A DNA stretch of 64,000 bases from Cordylochernes scorpioides (Eukaryota > Arthropoda > Arachnida > Pseudoscorpiones > Chernetidae). Below, in pieces: positions 35,265 to 47,500 of this stretch (the first letter of the stretch is position 1; each line of letters starts with the position of its first letter). The stretch is from positions 70,038,527 to 70,102,526 of the forward strand of contig CP092877.1 in assembly GCA_030710605.1 (NCBI GenBank), in the 5' to 3' direction. The notes under the pieces were generated by a model, which did not search any database, had not been told where the DNA came from, and saw only the letters and a program-made list of their open reading frames with translations. Made by a program: the position numbers and the translations under genes.

Positions 35265-38084
35265 ATATGCTATAGAACTCTCTTTAGCAGCTGATAAAAT
35301 ACCATGGAATACACATGTTACACATATTGAGGTGTAATCATTATCTGGAGAGAACAGATGTTTCATTAAAATACTGAAAGGGGAAAAACGGAAACTGAAT
35401 GTGCAAAGACATGATTGCCTACTGACAAGCTTTATTGAAGGACTTGTTGAAAGCAACAGATCAAGAGGATATCCTCATGCTACATTTATGAACCAACTGA
35501 AGAGAAAAACCAACACAACGTTTTAACAACCCTTAAAAAATATGGCGTTGGGTCAATCATCTTAGAGGAGGACTAGTGTAAGGGTCACACTAGTCCTAGT
35601 GACAAATAATTATAGCAACCTACCTCCCGAAAGAGGGCCAATTGGCTATATGCAAATATATAATGGTTTCCTAAAAGAGATTTAATTAAATGCCTATATA
35701 CATAACATGATATGCTCGTTGAAATTCGTAAAGTAAAGAGAGGAAAATCATTCAGAAAATTGGAGAAAACTTTTTTTTTTCTGTTCAGTCAGCCATTTTA
35801 TTGTTCCGGTTGTGGACATCGTAGATATTTTTTATTATTATATTTTCTTTGATGTATATAAACATTTACATGCATTATAGTCATCTATATTTTTAGAGGC
35901 GATTCATTTTTCTGAATTTGGAGAGGAGAAAATGGATAAATTTCTCTCCTTTAAGCCTAAATTTTCAAAAAATTACACATCAATATGCAATTGAGTCTAA
36001 GGATTTCACCTTATATTCAAAGACAAAGTGGTTGATTTAGAATGATTGGTCGTTTATATGAACAATAGTTACCCTGATGAACGCCTGAGAGAGCACATGT
36101 CAATAACAAAAGTTTTTCAATTATTTTGTATAAAGATTATTAAGAGATTGTACATAGAGTATTAGCCCGTTGAAGAACAGTATATTTTCTCGAAAGCTTG
36201 CAAATTCAAAATTAAAAGAAACTTTTTACCTGATTTTTTATTTTTCCTCTTTCAAAAGATTGGTTGCTTTAAAGAGAAGTTCATTTCAGTGAAAAAACTT
36301 TGATAATGTTCAGAGAAATGGAAGTTTGTTTGAAAAAGATTTAGCTACATATATATCAACCAATCTTTTTTAAATTTTATTAACAACGTTCCAGTGACTC
36401 TTTGACACTATCCTCAGTGGAATGACGATTTCTGAATTCTAGCGTCTACTTATGCATGTACACAATTTTATAAAATAAATTTAAAGCGTTACGTGTTTGT
36501 ATATAACGAGAAAAATAAGAGAAATGTTGTCACTTTACATAGAGCGGTAGTCCTTAGGGAGGGTTTAACTATTTTTACCGAAAGAACACTAGCTTTTCAC
36601 AAATTCTGGAAAACAGCACAGACAATAGGCTCAAGACAGATGATGGATCCAACTTAAAGAAAGGTCGATGTTAATCTCCACTTTTCTGTTTACCCATCTG
36701 GGAGAATAATGTATGGGATGAGTGTCCTTAATAAAAGGCTTTTTGTTGTTATTTATACTGAAAGAGGGCGGTACATAACAGAAATAATTAATCAGGAAGC
36801 CAAAATGAGGACAACAAATGGATACTGAAGGAGACGATGTAGAAACAGAATTCCCTGTAGATGTAGGGCGACACTTGACAGACAGACTAATAAATAGTAT
36901 TACAATGACGTTGACACTTTTTACGGTTGGATTGATGACCTTGCACATGTGCACGACATACAAAACTTCTAAACACTGCGCATTCTATATGTAACTGTTG
37001 TATATATATTAATTAATTGTTACCACAGAGTGTGTGTAAGCTCACAGGAAAATAGGCGCTAACCGAAAAAAAAGAAGTTCCTTTGTTTAATATTAGTTTC
37101 CCTTTTATATTTTGTTCTCTCTCTTGTAAATCAATAAATATAATGTTTGATTAATAATTATTGGAATCAGTTTCATTAAAATTCTAAGCAAAGTCAACAG
37201 TAACAGATGGAATATCAACATTATTCCTTTTTTTTAACGGATTTTAAGATGTTGAGATCGTTTTCATCCTCAACATTCAAGACTTTATCATATTTCCAAG
37301 AGATCAGCCTCAGTATTGGTATAAAAGGAAAACCGAAAAAAATGCAATATAACAGCGGTATGGTAGATTAAACTGGCGAAACCTCTAGGAGGGTTCACCA
37401 CTAATGAGCCAGGCACTCCCATTAATGTTTCATTTCAGTAAGGGCAGTGGATAATTGTTCAATTTTTAAAAAAGAATCATACGTGTCTATATAGTTTTGA
37501 ATTCTCATTCAAGACAACTCTCATCTCTCCCCATGCTTCATATGTTCACCTGACCTGGTAGCATGGTTGTGAACTGGATTTTTGCATATTCCAAGGAAAT
37601 GTGTAGCTTATGGGTTGCCTTCCCTCCCATACTCCTTATCCTGCGCAGAGGCGATATCGTAGCCCAGTGAGGAACTTCCGAGGCGCGATTATTGCTAGTT
37701 GAAAACTTTACCCAAACTTTACAGCCTCAAAGTGGCGGGAGGCGAAGTACGTCGGGAGTTTAACTCCTGGTAGGGCCACCCTAGGCGTGAATGCTGTGCT
37801 ACACACCCGGCTAATGTAGGAAGGTATCAATTGTCTGTTCTTCATAGGGCGTCTGCACTCCATGTCAGGAGACCAAAAGAAGCAAAGTCACACTGAGTGG
37901 TACTTCCAGGTCTTCAGACCAACAGCAGGTGTACCCCTCTTTCCTTCTCCATGATGCCTTTAGAAAAGCTGAGATAATGGAACCTAATGGAGATCGTTTT
38001 AAACGACTTGAGGAAGAAACAACAACAATTTGTGAATAGTTGTTTTCACAGTTCAATAAAATAAAAAATCCCTTGTATCTAGAT

Positions 38085-38340
38085 GAAAATATCAGGTTTC
38101 TTGGAATAAGTTTCTTTTTAAAACATTTTAATTCACAAATCTTCTTCAGGAGAAAATACGCTAAAATAAATCGCTAATAGGACAAGAATTAAAATCTGTA
38201 TTTTATTTTAACTCTTGTCCTATTGACGAATTATTTCAGCATGTTTTCCCCTGTAGAAGGGCTTTCGTGCCTGAAAGATGAAGATTTATGAATTAAAATG
38301 TTTTAAAAGAAACATATTCCCAGAAACCTGATATTTTTAC
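38085..38340. repeat. Foldback with degraded centre
   Basis: AAAATATCAGGTTTCTTGGA ... AAAACATTTTAATTCA is inverted at 38290-38335. The centre carries AGAAGGGCTTTCGTGCCTGA and a smaller inverted repeat around 38190. Confidence 0.55.
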
Positions 38341-38483
38341 CTTAATTGTTTTATCATAACATTCACACAACTATCTACATATGTCGATATATGCATATAG
38401 AGTTGGTTTAAGACAAAGCCACACTTGAACTCAGATTTTCTCATCTCGAGACCCAAATGCAAATCGAATATGAAAACAAATCG

Positions 38484-38527
38484 ATGGAACGCTTCACGAT
38501 TTTGCGTGTCATCCTTGCGCAGGGCCC

Positions 38528-38567
<40 letters not shown>

Positions 38568-38585
38568 ACCGCCGAACAAGCGTGT
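38484..38585 (-). pseudogene. U6: U6 snRNA copy, probably a pseudogene
   Basis: The minus strand matches U6 over essentially its full length: the 5' hairpin region ending ACATATACTAAAATTGGAAC, the ACAGAGAAGATTAGCAT catalytic segment, then CTGCGCAAGGATGACACGCA and the 3' end CGTGAAGCGTTCC. It differs from the canonical animal sequence in the 5' hairpin, by GGGCCC in place of GGCCCC, and by AAAATCG in place of AAATTCG. The oligo-T terminator expected after GCGTTCCA is absent (ATCGATTTG instead). It is therefore probably a retrocopy and not an active gene. Confidence 0.8.
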
Positions 38586-38599
38586 ACAACAAATCGATG

Positions 38600-41500
38600 T
38601 GACGTGTCATATTTAAGATCATTATTTTAAAGACCCGCAATTAAATTTTATATACGTATTGTAGGTTGATCGTGTTTAAGACCAAAAAAAAAAAATGGTA
38701 ATAAGTAATCTCTTATACTCATTTTTTGCCCTAGCAATAAAGCTTATTTTCATTTATGTATTAAACACTTTATCTAAATTTAAATTATGATAATGAAAAA
38801 TTACCCAATTTTTAAGATTTAAGGAATTTCTGGTTGCTTGAATTAGGTCTTTGGTAGAAAAATAGAATGTAGATAACCCAGTTTTTATCTCAATCTCCTT
38901 GGAAAAAACTATACGTACGTGTGATGATGATAAGATAAATAATTTGACCTCATATTTTCCCAGAGCAAACATGACGGACTCTCCTCAAATAAAGATCCTT
39001 CTATTTCCTGTCATGTGATACCAAGTAAACATGGCCGTTACTCTCTCTCACAAATTGACCGCTGACAACAAATCCATCGGACGATAGCCCCTTCGCATTA
39101 TCGCGATTGGACGACGAGAATAATGCATTCTGGGAAGAAGAAGAAAAACATCTTCCCTTCACCATTTTCCTGCTACTGACAAGACATCCAAAAATTTTGC
39201 TCTTTACTTTTTATTATTTTCAAATTGTAAAACTTTTTAAAGCATTTTTTTTTCTATATTCTTCAACTTTGCGTGCGTCATTTTTTATATATTTTCTATT
39301 TATTCTGTGTAGAAAACCTCACCTTTTCAGTAACGAAATTTACAATGTCTTTCATCCTTCCCAACCACAATAACAAAAAAAGCCTTTTATTTATTTGTTT
39401 TTCTTTCATTCTTTTAAATTCGAATTGTTTTCCCACAAAACCTAATTGTGTATGGAGATTTCTTTTGTTAAAATGCTAAAAAATAAACAGATGTTTTAAT
39501 CGAAGATGATGTATGTGTATAGACAGACATACAATAAGCTAATTATAAGCTTAATATTTTTAAACAAACTTATTTTTTCTTTAATTATATTTTCCTGCCC
39601 TGATGACTTATTAGTACATAATGAAGTAATATATATATCCATAATGAAGTAATATATATCCTGTCATAAATGCAACCCCGTATTCTAAAACTAAAGTAAC
39701 GGCCAAATTTGCATATTCTAATGCCATTCAGCTTTCAGTTGTTTATCTTTGCTGTATCGAAAAAGATAACAATAATTCTGCCCTATCATGTCGTATCAAT
39801 AACCATTCACAATAAAAATTCAAATGATGTCATCTTCAAACGAAGAAAAAGAAAAAAGATTGCAGCCTGTTCATTTTCCTTAATCCTTTAGTCTGACGGC
39901 AAATACTGGCTTTTTCTTGACGACAGCACGCCTACATTCCACCAGTTTTATGTCCCCGATACGTTGTATAGAGACCACTCACAACGCCAGGAGGTCATAT
40001 AATCTCGCTTGAAACGACACCTGTCAATAGGGTGTGATAAAGTGTGTAATTAACTAGAAATAACTACCACCCACACCATCTATTACATTATACAAACATG
40101 ATATAATGTGTATTACTTCCCCGCCCACAAGTATCTAGATAGAGACTTGACTTTGGCTAGGCTTACCGTACATCAACAAGGATCGTCAGGTATAAATACA
40201 GTTTCAAATATCATCATCAACTTCACGTCATTTATCACTGAAAATTATAAATATTTTAAATCTTACTTTCATCTTTGAATATATAATATTAAAATCTATT
40301 TCCCTATACATATATGACAATGAATAAAGATCTTTCAATTTTTATTCATTACAGTATAAAGTATGTGAAAATAGCTTTTAATTTATGTATATACTCAAAA
40401 AGAAAAGGTGAGTTAAAAATTAATTTATAATTTTCTATAATATAGTCTACGTCACTGAAAATCTCTTCAGGGATAAATAAATATTTTAATTTAGCACAAA
40501 CTATAAAGATGTATATGTATAAATGTGATTTATCAACAACAACTATCTAGCTACAGTTTCCTATTACGTATAGTACCGGTGCCATTTGGTAGTCTAGGGA
40601 CAAATAATTTAAATTAATAATTCATTTAAACACTGTTCACTTTTTCTCAGAAAAATATTTTAAATAAACATTTTAAATAATTGTCTATCGAGGGATTAAT
40701 AAAGTCCTGGTATACATAATTAAATTGTGTGCGTGGGCGGCTAACTAATTTTCTACAGAATTATTTATTCTGTCAAAAAATTATTATCGCTATATTAATA
40801 TCAAAGAAATATTAGCTGTAGCCTTGGAAAAAAATAAATCTATATATATTCACTTATTTACATATGTTTTTGATTTATACATTTGTAGTTACAATTAAGC
40901 CTCTTCTTAAAAGCTCTTTATAACTTCTTTCTTTTTTTTATAAAAAGAACATTCTGTTATTGCGTGTTTTATGTTATTTTATTTAATTATTAATTAATGC
41001 ATTAAAATTATATTCAAAATACGTGTTTGAGTCTTGCCATTTTTTAAGGAGTTATCTTGTAAAATTAAATCAAAAATTGGCTTGTTTTCAAGTTAATAAA
41101 ATAAAACTACACAATAAAACAGTGAACATGCTAACACCATACTATGTTGCGGCTATAACAAAAAAATTATTAGTATTCTTATCAGTGCTACTTGTTCAAG
41201 TCTTTTCAAAAATATTGAAATTGAAAATAAAAAGGATATATTGAAAGAGAAGTATGTTATCACCATGATAAAGTAGATTTTGTAACATATGATCGCTTAA
41301 AGTTTTTGTAATAATCTGGGGGAGAGATTGAATGAAGAGAGAGATTTCCAATTTTTGCTGCCTCACGGATCAATAATTCTGGATTCTTTTTCCAATAATT
41401 TCTTTAATCTATATTAATTGACCTTTGATCGCTTCAAAATTGTAGCACCATTCATTTCTCGGATCGACCTATATTTTAAGAAGCTTAGTTTATAACCCCT

Positions 41501-43280
41501 GATGAAACGGTTTTTTGAATTGTATCTTTTTCTTCATCTAAATAATCTAAAAATGAACTTGTTAAAAAAGTTCTATTATAAGCACCTTTATTTTCACCAA
41601 TAGTCTTAATTTATGCTTTTTAAACGAACTTATTGGCCTGTACAATTTTCGGATAAAATTTCATATTGCTGATCTTTAGAAATATGTTTTGCTGTTTTCT
41701 CCTTCTAGCCTCTATATATCTCGTACTATGATTTTAAAGAGAATTGAACATTAGAAAAGAATATGCTATATATAATTGGAAAATATGATCCCGTATTCTA
41801 TTGGATTCAAATCACTTGGGAAAATACATCATTTTAAACGTATCATTTACAAAGTTGATAAGTCCGTAATGCTAAATAATCATATTTGAGGAAGAACGTG
41901 AATGTGTTGATGTAGTGAGGCAATTCAATTTCTTATTATTATGGTATTAGGTAGCTTCATTGCATTTCTTTATCTAGAGCCCAGATTTATAATTAATCTT
42001 TCCTTAATATATTTAAAGTATTTTATTCTTTTTATTTTTAATTAAAATTAAATCGAGGATTTTTTGTCTGATAACGCTATTTTTAAAATGATTATTTTCA
42101 ATATAATCACTCATGGACAAAAACGAACGAAACAACAACAAAGATCACGCAATACATATCGAGACAAAATAAGCCTAAATTAATATATATGCATTACTAT
42201 AAACATACATAAAAGGTAACTTATATATATAGTCTCTTATCCAAATTGTGTCATTAAAATAAAGGCTATATCTCATTCATTTACACTAAACTTTTTATAT
42301 TATAAATATAGCTCCAAATTTTCCGTATTTTTTTAATATTATTTTTTCTAATGTGAAGAAATGAATACACCACACGGGTGTGATGGGCATTTCTACCGAA
42401 ATTATTTCCTCCAAAAATGAAACTGGTAAACATTTCTTTTATCAAAGATTTTTAATCTGTGTCTCTTGTCTGTTTTGCTTTTTGATTCTTTTAAATGGTT
42501 CAGTTACGAAATGCCAGACCTTGAGAGATTTATTTTAGTTAAATCCTAACTCGAGATTTAAAGAGAAATTTTATGCCCGCGCATTTTTCTAACACTAATG
42601 AAGTTATCTAGCGCACCAAAAAAGTGGGTATGTTTTACATATTTATCAAAGGGTTTAAATATTTTATAAAAATATATGTTCAAACATTTTAAATGGCTGC
42701 TAGTGTTTTTCAAATATTAAATTTATTCAATCTTTATTCTTTAAATCCGATAATACCAAACAAAATATTTAACATATGTAAAATCAGAATGCACTATCTC
42801 TTTTTTTTATATAAAAATCGAAATCCATAATATTTCTTCTTATTTTACAGAATAGTTTAAAAAAATGTTTCTCCAGTTAAATGAACTTGTTACATATTGA
42901 ATAAGATCAGCACTTCTCTATTAAAAATTAATTATTCGCTATTTGTTTAAGATAGAAATCTTACTTAATACATGTTTATATTGATAAAAATATATTGAAA
43001 TATATTTTGATTCCTCATTGTCTTTTGATATCCATTAAGATAACTTTATGCTTTTCAAAAGACAAATCAGATAATTGTGTTATCGAAATATTTTGCTAAA
43101 AATTCGTCCTAAAAGCTTATATTTTGTTTATCCTAGAGTGGATATAATACCAAGTTTCTACAAGTAGGGCAACTCAGGGCCTAGTCAGCACTAGGGAGAT
43201 CAGGGTTTAAAGTACATAACGTTCCAGTTTCACCCATCTTCTCAGCAGGAATCATAACATCTTCTTAAATGGGACTAAAC
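38600..43280. other. AT-rich stretch without recognisable features
   Basis: No splice-bounded conserved exon, tRNA, known repeat end or long open frame is visible. Short open frames here are low-complexity translations of AT-rich DNA. An unrecognised 5' exon or the promoter of the flippase could lie here. Confidence 0.5.
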
Positions 43281-43450
43281 TTATGGAGACAAAACTAAAG
43301 GAAGTTGTACCTTTTAGCATGTATATCGGGATTTATACAATAACTCTGAAAGATATTACAGTGAGATAACCAAGTGTGAATAAAATTTACCTCTGTCTCC
43401 AAAAAAAAAAAAAAGACGATGGTGACATAAAAATATGAAACTTCCTTAAA

Positions 43451-43735
43451 AACACAAGGTAATAAGACCAAATCCAAATAAATAAATGGTGTGTGACGTT
43501 TCGGTAACAGCGTTGTTACCATCTTCAGACAAAAGTACTGAATGAGAAATTTTACCACAGCATGTTTTAAATAGTTATTGTTATCTCATGTGTGTAAACA
43601 AGATAACAGATAAGAAGATCTTCTTAGAAGACCAAATAAATAAATAGCGTGTGACATTTCGGTAACAACGTTGTTACCGAAATGTCACACACTATTTATT
43701 TATTTGTATTTGGTCTTATTACCTTGTGTTTATAA
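43451..43735. repeat. Palindromic intronic repeat family (GGTAATAAGACCAAAT), upstream copy
   Basis: Arms AACACAAGGTAATAAGACC and complement, with TGACGTTTCGGTAACA inside. Other copies or fragments: 45431-45525, 46560-46660, 46740-46960, 50157-50292, 50345-50790 (split by a LINE end), 57190-57260, 57780-57860, 58205-58560, 61378-61580. Apart from this one, all are in flippase introns. Confidence 0.7.
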
Positions 43736-43739
43736 TCTA

Positions 43740-44133
43740 CTAGCCGAATGACCCGGGCAACGCCCGTGTTTTACCCGATTGAATGTTTTGATTCAAATAC
43801 TATTTGTTACAATTATAATTTGGCGCCTTAAATAAATGCATATATTAGTTAATAACTATAGCCTATGTGTTTTATCTGTCTATGTACTGTTGGCTTCCGT
43901 AGGCGTCTCTTGCTGGGTAAAAGAAAGAGAGGATTCCATTTAGTTATTAACTAATATATGCATTTATTTAAGGAGCGACCCGCTCCAACACAATAGTTAC
44001 AGAAACGGAAATGCGAGTGGGGGGGGCAAAGGTGGCGTGATCATAGCCGACCAATAGGAGGGCGCCATTCCAAAAAAAAAAAAGCAAACCGTGACAGAGG
44101 CGACGAAGAATGACGCTCATAACTGTATATAGA
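43740..44133 (-). mobile_element. Non-autonomous Helitron upstream of the flippase exons
   Basis: CTAG is at 43740-43743, the minus-strand hairpin ACACGGGCGTTGCCCGGGT is adjacent, and the minus-strand start is TCTATATACAG at 44133. It contains a palindromic insert at about 43829-43975 (TAAATAAATGCATATATTAG and its inverse). It is nearly identical to 58710-59119 but inverted. Confidence 0.75.
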
Positions 44134-44503
44134 ATAATCCAAATTTGCCTTATCTAAACTTAAGTTTTGTCTCCATGAGTGTAAATTAAACATGTTTAGA
44201 TATTTTGAAATATTTCTCTATTGCAAGTGAAACAAGTAGTGTTTTAGTTAGGGGGAAAAAAAAAACATTTTAAACCAATTCTTTTTTCTGCTAATTGGGA
44301 GACACACAGTCTATTAATGAGATTACTATGTTAAAAAATTTCTACTCTCTATTTTACCCTTGTAGAGTGGTGATGGACTTAGTTGCATAACACGTAAGTA
44401 TGCAACAGTGGTGCCATCATCCATCACTCTCTCAGCCTATTCAACAAAGATTTCTTCTATAGATCACCCTTTATCTAATTAAGTTGTTTTGTTGTTTGCC
44501 TAG

Positions 44504-44562
44504 AGCTCGAAAGGAAAATCAAAGCCAATGAACCTGAATACAACTCCAGTTTCAAATATGCA
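44504..44562 (+). CDS. ATP8B-like: Flippase exon 1 of those found (N-terminal cytosolic segment)
   Basis: The acceptor is a pyrimidine stretch ending in TAG at 44501-44503, and the donor is GTAAGT at 44563. The first two bases finish a codon from an upstream exon. The rest reads [19 protein letters not shown], which matches the segment just before the first conserved P4 block (ERRVRAND...F.YA in vertebrate ATP8B2). The initiator Met must lie upstream. Confidence 0.9.
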
Positions 44563-47500
44563 GTAAGTTTATTTATTTATAAATACAGTAGAACCTCCAT
44601 TAAAGGACACTCTCGCTAGAGGACACCTCTCTATAAAGTACAGTTTTCATTGCCAAAATTACCTTTTTTTTTAACTAATAAACAACTCTCTGGAAAGAGG
44701 ACATTTCTCTATAAAGTAGTTTTCATCGCCAAAATTACATTTTTTTATTTTTTTATTAATAAATAACTCTTTGGCAAGAGGACACCTCTCCCCTAAATTA
44801 CACTTTGGCTATGCAAATAGGTGACTTTTACAGAGAGGTTCTACTGTATGCATATTAAGTTATACTTATATGTTTAGTTTATTTTTGCTCTACTAGATGG
44901 CGCTCTGCCATCTAAAAAGCACATGTGCTCGTGGTCAGGATATGTCTACTTTGTTTTTAATATCAACACCTGACCCACTTATCTTTTATTTTTTTCTATT
45001 ATTTTTTCATTCATTGCAATATTTTATTATTATGGAGGATTTTTAAAAATGTTTATAACCTCATATATTTTTTGGAGTCTTTGAAGTGTTTGTCCGTAGT
45101 ACCTTTGTGTCCTTTTTCTTGCGGCATGAAGAGCGGGTTTTTCATCTTATAATCTATAGGGGCATCATCTTCTTTGGAAGTCTTGGCTTTGACACAGCGG
45201 TGGAATCCTGGAGTCAAGTCGTGAAAAATGTAGCTCACAGCACAGCATTAGAGCTCTAAGAAGCATGGTCTGGTAGATTAAATTGGCAAGAACGTTGAGA
45301 GCGTTCACTACTGATGAGCCAAGACCTCCCAATATTTTTTATTGCAGTAAGGACAGTAGAATTTTATTTAGAAAGAAACATTCATGCCTAAATGGTTTTA
45401 TTCTTATATTATTGATAAAATATGATATTGATTATAAACACAAGGTAATAAGACCAAATCCAAATAAATAAATAGTGTGTCTTGGATTTGGTCTTATCAC
45501 CTTGTGTTTATAATCTATAATTCAAATTGTGTCTTATCTATGTTGATTATATGATATATATATTTGATGGGGTTTTATCCTTGTATATATAGATGGTGTG
45601 TGTTATTGCCCTATAACATCTTGTGCCATCACTAACATCACTGGGGTGTTCTAGAACAACTACATCAAAACTTCCAAGTACACCCTCATCAAGTTTATTC
45701 CTCAGAACCTGTTTGAGCAGTTCAAGCGACTGGCAAACTTCTACTTCCTGTGCCTCTTGGTCCTTCAGGTGAGTCATGAATACAACCACCTCTTCTGCAG
45801 CTGAGCCTGAACGGTGTCTTGTGCAGCTGATACCCCAGATCTCCTCCCTCACCCCTGTAACTACCGCAGTGCCTTTGGCTGTGGTGCTTTGCCTCACAGC
45901 TCTCAAAGATGCCATCGACGATATTGTAAGTTACTCTCTGTCACCACAACAAACACCAATGCTCTGTATACCACCAAAGTGTTTCATCTAGACTTGATTC
46001 AAGTAGTATTCAAAGGTGTTGTATGTGGTTAAAAACCATATGGTCATTCAGTTACCAAATATATATGTAGTTCATATGAACTAGGGTTTTAAAAGACAAC
46101 CTGTGTTATCAACCAGTCATTTTTAACTTGGTACTTGATATTTCTCATTTGTCTGTCAATCATCTATTTGTTGGGTTCATATGGGAATTGTCCAACCCCA
46201 CCAGCGAGTGCAAGTAACCAAACAGGGCTCTGGCACATTTATAAGTGCAAAGTCGAACTGCTTTTCGCAAGTGTAGACATGTGGTGCACTTACAGTAAAA
46301 GCATTCGCCTACCTCTACCCACCATGATTATCATGGCCTGTACCATGTGTACTAGGGATAAGAAAAAAAAAATATGGGAAGAGGAGTTATATGTAAAAAA
46401 CAACATAGCTCATCCCCCCACTTTTCAACACAGCCACAGAAAACTGATTTAAAAAAATTGGAATATCCCCACTTTCTACAATGAATGTGTTAAAACTCTT
46501 TTAACCATATTATTTTTACTAAAGATTCCTAATACAACGCAACAAGACTGAATTCCATACTTTTTTTTTTTTTTTTAGTCTTTTGTCTGAGGATGATAAC
46601 AACGCTATTACCAAAATATCATCACACACTATTTATTTGTATTTGGTCTTATTACCTTGTAGTTCAAATCTATATAATCCAAAAATAATTGTGAAAGTTT
46701 TGAAACAAAACACAATCAAGATAATTGCAAAAAGTTTCTAGTCACTTTAACTTGATAAAGAACTTTTGTCTGAAGATGGTAAGAGTGTTGTTACCATGAA
46801 GCGTCACACACACTATTTATTTCTAAAAGAGGTAAAATCTTCCCAATTACATTCGTGGTAAAGGCAAAACATACAGGAGAAACTTATCTCCTGTATGTTT
46901 TGCCTTTACCACACTATTTATTTGGATTTCGTCTTATTACCTTGTGTTTATAATCTATAATCTAAATTGTGTTGTATCCTTAATAAAGAAACTTATCATC
47001 CTGATTGATAGATTATTTTTAATTGGTTAAAAGCCTTTTAAAAGGATACAATTAGGTTGTATGTGCTAAGTGAGGTGTGTGACTGTCACAGAGGAGACAC
47101 AGGAGTGACAACCAGGTCAACAACAGACTCCTCAAAGTCCTGCGAGGGGGCCAGCTGGTGGATGAGAGGTGGTACAAGGTCCAGGTGGGGGACATCATCC
47201 GGATGGAGAATGACCAATTTGTGGCCGTAAGTTCCTTGTTGTTGTTGTTGTTTCTTATCCCCTTGTGTAAAGATTACACGAATTCCATGAGTTCATGCTC
47301 CTCAAGCTGTTTTATGATGAGCAGTGGCCTTTCCCAAAGGTCCTGTTTAGTGCATCTAATGCAAGCCAAAATGTGTTCTGGAGCTGCAGGTACCAAACTG
47401 CATTTTGGACAAGTGGGATAAATTTTGTTATTATTTTCTATCTTCAATGGCTTGAGATGGCCTGTTCTAAATCTTGTTAGTGTTGTTTGATGCTGTCTAT

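Noticed and set aside
36631..36963. 110-residue minus-strand open frame
   Set aside because: No recognisable domain, and no start, splice or promoter evidence. The composition looks like chance translation of AT-rich DNA.
43140..44500. Search for the missing first coding exon of the flippase just upstream of 44504
   Set aside because: No ATG-led open segment ending in a phase-matched GT donor with flippase-like sequence could be identified. The interval is filled by repeats.
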